Positions 60,200 to 64,000 of a stretch of 64,000 nucleotides of DNA are shown piece after piece. Numbering within the stretch: the stretch's first letter is position 1; each line of letters opens with the position of its first letter. The translations under genes and the position numbers were made by a program. The notes beneath the pieces were generated by a model. That model had not been told where the DNA came from. It made no database searches and saw nothing but the letters and a program-made list of their open reading frames with translations. The stretch lies in the NCBI GenBank assembly GCA_030847615.1, contig JAUMIR010000001.1:30131501-30195500 (forward strand), given 5' to 3'. The DNA comes from Gambelia wislizenii. Its lineage: Eukaryota; Chordata; Lepidosauria; Squamata; Crotaphytidae.

Positions 60200-60423
60200 A
60201 AATTTGAGTCCTGGTGTGGAGGTGATGGGTCTGCAGGTAGATTACTGGACTGCTCAGGGGCCAGAGAAGAAAAAAGAGGCTGAGAAGCGGGAAACAGGCA
60301 TCAAGAACACCCTGAAAAGCAATTTCCGCTCCCTGCAGGTCAGCCGCATCCCAGGCCCTGGGGAGCTGACCCCACCCAGCACCATGGCCATGACTGTGGT
60401 CACCAAGGAGAAGAACAAGAAAG
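60200..60423 (+). CDS. PACS2-like: PACS coding exon 20 of window
   Basis: The acceptor is tcctcccag and the donor GTAACT; phase 2 to 1, the longest exon (224 bases). It encodes [19 protein letters not shown], a Lys/Glu-rich stretch, [19 protein letters not shown] and [19 protein letters not shown] and SLQVSR are PACS2-like; TMAMTVV is shared with PACS1. Confidence 0.98.
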
Positions 60424-60595
60424 GTAACTCCTAGCAGCAGTGGGACTCTCTGTCAGCTTTGCTGATGGTTGGATTTCCAGTATACCCTTTGCATGCATTG
60501 AGGAATGGGTCAGAACCTGTCCTGGCACTGACTCAACTTAGACAGGATTTCCCAGGATTTGCTTCTTTTGAGTATCTTATTGTTATCCTTGGCAG

Positions 60596-60709
60596 TGATG
60601 TTCCTGAGTAAGAAACCGAAAGAGAAGGACTTAGAACCGAAAAGCCAAGTGATTGAGGGGATCACACGCCTGATCTGCACAGCCAAGCATCAAAACACTA
60701 TGCTGCGTG
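60596..60709 (+). CDS. PACS2-like: PACS coding exon 21 of window
   Basis: The acceptor is ccttggcag and the donor GTAGGT; phase 1 to 1. It encodes [18 protein letters not shown] then [14 protein letters not shown] and TMLR. VMFL and LICTAKHQ are PACS2-type (PACS1: VPTIFL, LICSAKQQ). The preceding intron is 172 bases. Confidence 0.98.
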
Positions 60710-62465
60710 GTAGGTTGGACAGTTTGCACTCTACCCAGGCATGGGACTTTGTAGCAGTTGAATTCTTCTTTCCCTAACAGAGCTGGTTAGAGTCCTGTTC
60801 TCCCAAATCAATCTTCAATGCTCTACAATAGGAGTGAGTACCCTGCTCCCTGTTTGTGCAGCTTTCAGAGGCTTCTCCCATCATCCCTTAAATGTGTGGG
60901 TATGTAAAAATTAAAACAAGGAGAACTGCCCTCCTGGAAGCATGGTTCTCCTAAACGACTTGTCATCCATACTCATGCTTTGTTTTGGTCAAACTTCACC
61001 TCTCCATTGAAGGAGAGGTGAAAATGAAGTGACTTCTAATCACTTGCAGATTTAAGTTTTGGCACTTTTTAGTGCAAGTGGGTGGCAAGTGGTACTTGGC
61101 CCCCAAGCCCACTAAAATTGCCCCCATCCACTCTACAGCAAAAGTGGGTAATGCATGGCCCTCCAGATGCAGCTCCCATCAGCTCCAGTCAGCCTAGCCA
61201 ATGCTAAGTCCCCATTCCTTCTGTACCAAATAGCTTGGTTTTACCTTGAATATAGGGCTTGTCCACACTGGGGATAAACATCCAGATGAAATTCAGACTA
61301 CTTTGGCCTGGAGCTGCAGCACATGAAATTTGGACTACTCTGGCCCAGATTTAAGTGCCACACCTTACCCGCCGGAGCCCAAATCAGCATTCAGATTTTT
61401 ACCCCCACGGAAGCTGTGGGTCTGCCGCCACCGCTAGCTATCCACCTCTGTGGCACCTCTACCACTGGTATTGGCAAGAAGAGCAACAGTGCTCTGTCTT
61501 TCCAGTGCATAATCTTTGAGGTCAAAATGACCCACCAGCCCTGCCATTGTGAGGCTGGCTGCCCGTTCTGACTTCAGAGAGAGCGACTAGCACTGGGGCT
61601 TTGCTTTTCTGGTGCATAATCACTCTCTCTGGGCTCTGTGAAAGCAGAGCCCTAGCGCTGCTCACTCCCTCTGAAGTCATAACAGGCAGCAAGCCTTGCA
61701 ATGACAGGGTGGGGCTGGTCAGTCATTCTGACTTCAGAGAAAGTGATTAGCACTGGGGTTTTGCTTTTCTGGTGCGCAATCACTCACTCTGAGCTCCGTG
61801 AAAGCTGAGTTCCAGTGCTAGTTGCTCTCTCTGAAGTTAGAACAAGGCTAGCCTAACAATGGTAAGATGAGGTGGACGTTCTGACCTCAGAGAGAGCAAC
61901 TAGCGGCAGTGCTCTGCTTTTGGAATGAGGAAGTGGTGCCGAGGAGGAGAGGAAATGGCAGCGCCTCAGGCAATGCTTGTCGTTCCTCTCCTACCCACCT
62001 TGACTGCAGTGCAGATGCATTGTTCACACTACAGTTTTCTCCGGAGTATTAAGTGCTGATAGGGCAGTACATCATGTGGCATTATTGGGCCTGATTTCAG
62101 GGGAAAGGTTACACATTGTGTGGCGTTATTTGGCCAGAATCAGGGGCGAGGATTCACTAGTCTAGAGAAGCCCATAGTCTCCACCATCACTTCCACATAG
62201 TTCCTTTTTTATGCAATCTGGCTTTTGTCTGCCTTGTGGGAGGAGAGATTATCCTTCTTCAGAGTCTTTAAACAGAGGTTGCTGAGCATCTTTCAGTTCT
62301 GTAGATATGTATTCCTGCATGGCAGGGTTGGCCCTTGCAGCCTCTTCCAACTCTTAAGATTTTCCTCCCTGAGCTCCAGCCTGGCTCCCATCAGATACCC
62401 AAAATGCTGTCTCCTGCCATTGTTGCTCTCAGCCTAAGATTGTCTTCCTGTTGTCTTTCTTGCAG
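60710..62465 (+). other. Last intron, between exons 21 and 22
   Basis: 1756 bases. About half is the DNA element at 61256-62174; a CR1-like tail follows at about 62255-62370 (tttaaacagaggttgctgag, cttccaactctta). About 60715-61250 has old hAT-like debris near 61140 only. Confidence 0.6.
61256..62174. mobile_element. Non-autonomous DNA element with internal tandem repeats
   Basis: The left end gggcttgtccacact and the inverted right end gggcttctctagact are similar. Inside, units starting near 61567, 61727 and 61880 repeat tctgacttcagagagagcga type sequence with a period near 155-160 bases. It belongs with the gcttgtctac-ended elements at 10255 and 17888. Superfamily not assigned. Confidence 0.6.
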
Positions 62466-62581
62466 TTTGCATTGATGGTGTGGAGTGGAATGATGTGAAG
62501 TTTTTCCAGCTGGCTGCGCAGTGGCCAACGCATGTCAAGCATTTCCCCATCGGCATCTTTGGCTATACAAAAAGTGTGTGA
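62466..62581 (+). CDS. PACS2-like: PACS terminal coding exon with TGA stop
   Basis: The acceptor is ctttcttgcag, phase 1; the stop TGA is at 62579-62581. It encodes [19 protein letters not shown] then [28 protein letters not shown] is the PACS1 form, while the IFG-(S/T)K ending is the PACS2 form (IFGHSKATF). This is the true C-terminus of the protein. Confidence 0.98.
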
Positions 62582-63155
62582 TTAACAACCAGGCAGCCTC
62601 TGGAAGTATCAGGGCTCTGCCAGACTGAATGACAGAGGAGAGACTGTTCGGGCTCCTTGGATTTTAAATGACTGACTGCCCAGTGCTGGAGCCCAAATCT
62701 GGCCAGGGCCCTGCTTGCTCCTATTTTTTCTGTGCAAGGAGCATTCCGATTTGCTTTACGTCTCACCCATGATTCTTTTAGTTTTAATGTGAACGTGGGT
62801 CCTAGGAAATGGAAGACACACACGTGCACACATGGCTTCTCAACCTGAACTCTTGTGCCAGTTTTCTCTGTCCAAGTGGGGTCAGGAATGAAAGAGGCTT
62901 GAGGGGATTCATACAGCTACTCCCCACTTATCCTGCAAGGTGTTTTCCTTGCAGCAGCTGGGACTTGGGTTCCCTTCCACGCCTTGCCTGGCTGGCTTGG
63001 GCAAGAAAGGGAAAGGCAGGTCCTCTTTGACAAACTGCTATCTTCTAATACGTCTAAAAAATGTGTGTTACTGCCCTCCTCCTAGGGTTGCTTATCCAGG
63101 CTCACCCAGTAGCATTCTGGGCAAGCTGGACTTCTGCCCACAAGTGCCACTCTGC

Positions 63156-63181
63156 AGTACTCTCTCTCTCTCTCTCTCTCA
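63156..63181. repeat. CT dinucleotide repeat in the 3' UTR/flank
   Basis: About 12 CT units, 575 bases after the stop codon. Confidence 0.95.
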
Positions 63182-63980
63182 GAATTTACCTGAGGGCTAC
63201 TGGGGTTTTGTTGTCTTTTAACATGAAGCAGCCTTCCCCTGTCTCTCTTATCCAGCCCCTCCCTGTATGGTTTGGTTTCCCCTGCCTTTGGAACATGTGC
63301 AGACCAGAGTACATAAAAGTGAGAGGTACCGTGATGGCAACAAAGGTGGGTGCCACTTTTGTTTCTGCAGCAAACCCTGTTCTTATGCAGCAGGGAGGTG
63401 CCCCGTTAGTATTTTGTGTAGTTCCTACCCTGCTTCCCCATGTTCTCTTGAAAGATGCTGGAGAGGTTGTTTTTCCCTCACCCATCAGCCGTGAGCACAA
63501 GATAGGGAGGTGGAGTACAAATGGCCAGTTTAGGATAGCTTTTCGTTCCAGGATCTCCTCCAAATAAGCAGGTAGGATTGTTCAGCTGCAATGAAAGGAG
63601 GAACACAGAGAACCAGCACTGCAAGCCAGTGTTTTTAGGGAACCATAGCCCTTCCAGTGGAATGGGACAGAAAATCTTTTGCTACAGAGGTGGTGAAGGG
63701 AGGAGGAGAGGGGGTAGAGGGAGAGGTTAAGTGCTTTTCCCCTAGTTCATCTGTTGTGTTTTTTATGGAGGATGCAAAGAAAGCGGAACAAAAAAAGATC
63801 AAGGAATGGGGATAAGCCCACTTCCTTACTTTAGTTGCATGCTTTATTTGCCTAGACAAGGTGGTAAGGAGACCTACTGCTCATGCAGATGCTAGCAGAG
63901 ATGGGGCCTCCAGTGGGGAAGGCCTGTTCTTGTGATGAAACCAGCTTATGAGTTAGTATACACTCTGTTTCTAGTCAGTA

Positions 63981-64000
63981 CAGTAGGACCCCCCGTATCC
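63981..64000. mobile_element. Left end of a further pogo/Tigger-like MITE (cut by window)
   Basis: The sequence cagtaggaccccccgtatcc follows a TA, matching the start of the elements at 7453, 8198 and 45767. Only 20 bases are visible. Confidence 0.5.

Larger units (their letters stand above)
62582..64000 (+). other. 3' UTR and/or downstream flank of the PACS gene
   Basis: This is non-coding sequence following the stop. I found no AATAAA or ATTAAA up to 63980; the nearest variant is CATAAA at about 63311. The transcript therefore either uses a variant signal or extends past the window. A (CT)n run lies at 63156-63181 and a pogo-like repeat begins at 63981. Confidence 0.6.

Overview
The window looks like nuclear DNA of a squamate reptile (lizard or snake). 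This is inferred from the repeat mix: CR1/L2-type LINE tails, a full-length L1, Penelope-like elements, several tRNA-derived SINEs, a 5S-rRNA-derived SINE head, and many pogo/Tigger-like and hAT-like DNA elements. Base composition and the single intron-rich gene fit a vertebrate and exclude bacteria. There is no operon, CRISPR array, tRNA gene or intact rRNA gene.

One protein gene is present. It runs on the + strand from 10981 to the stop at 62581 and encodes a PACS protein (phosphofurin acidic cluster sorting protein). Twenty-two coding exons can be placed to the base. All introns have GT and AG ends, and the phases join without a break into 817 residues plus stop. The first one or two coding exons (start codon, Met-Asn-Leu-Phe region) lie left of the window. 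By family knowledge the protein is a cytosolic sorting adaptor that links acidic-cluster cargo such as furin to AP-1/AP-3 and COPI. Its sequence is a mosaic: the N-terminal cargo-binding part reads more like PACS1, while the acidic segment, an RxRxxS motif and the C-terminal region read more like PACS2. It may be a third vertebrate PACS paralogue or an unusually diverged PACS2.

Layout: 1-10980 is upstream/intronic repeat-rich DNA, with a pogo-like element nested in another DNA element at 2995-4209, two short pogo-like MITEs, and a CpG-rich segment at 9480-10100. Exons 1-6 lie at 10981-17634. The 8.9 kb intron 17635-26563 holds a foldback DNA element, a head-to-head Penelope pair and an L2-like LINE end. 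The intron 26716-32201 holds an L1 3' fragment split by a Penelope element. The 9.3 kb intron 34660-43951 holds a hAT-like element 12 bases from a splice donor and a 7.7 kb antisense L1 with a 15-base target-site duplication, itself carrying a 364-base solo LTR. Exons 12-22 lie at 44443-62581. The last intron contains a DNA element with internal tandem repeats, and 62582-64000 is 3' UTR and/or flank.

Nothing here is an intact multi-gene system. The most unusual items are the mosaic PACS gene, a hammerhead-ribozyme-like core in a Penelope element, and the datable nested transposon insertions. All parallels to PACS1, PACS2 and repeat families come from memory, not from a search.
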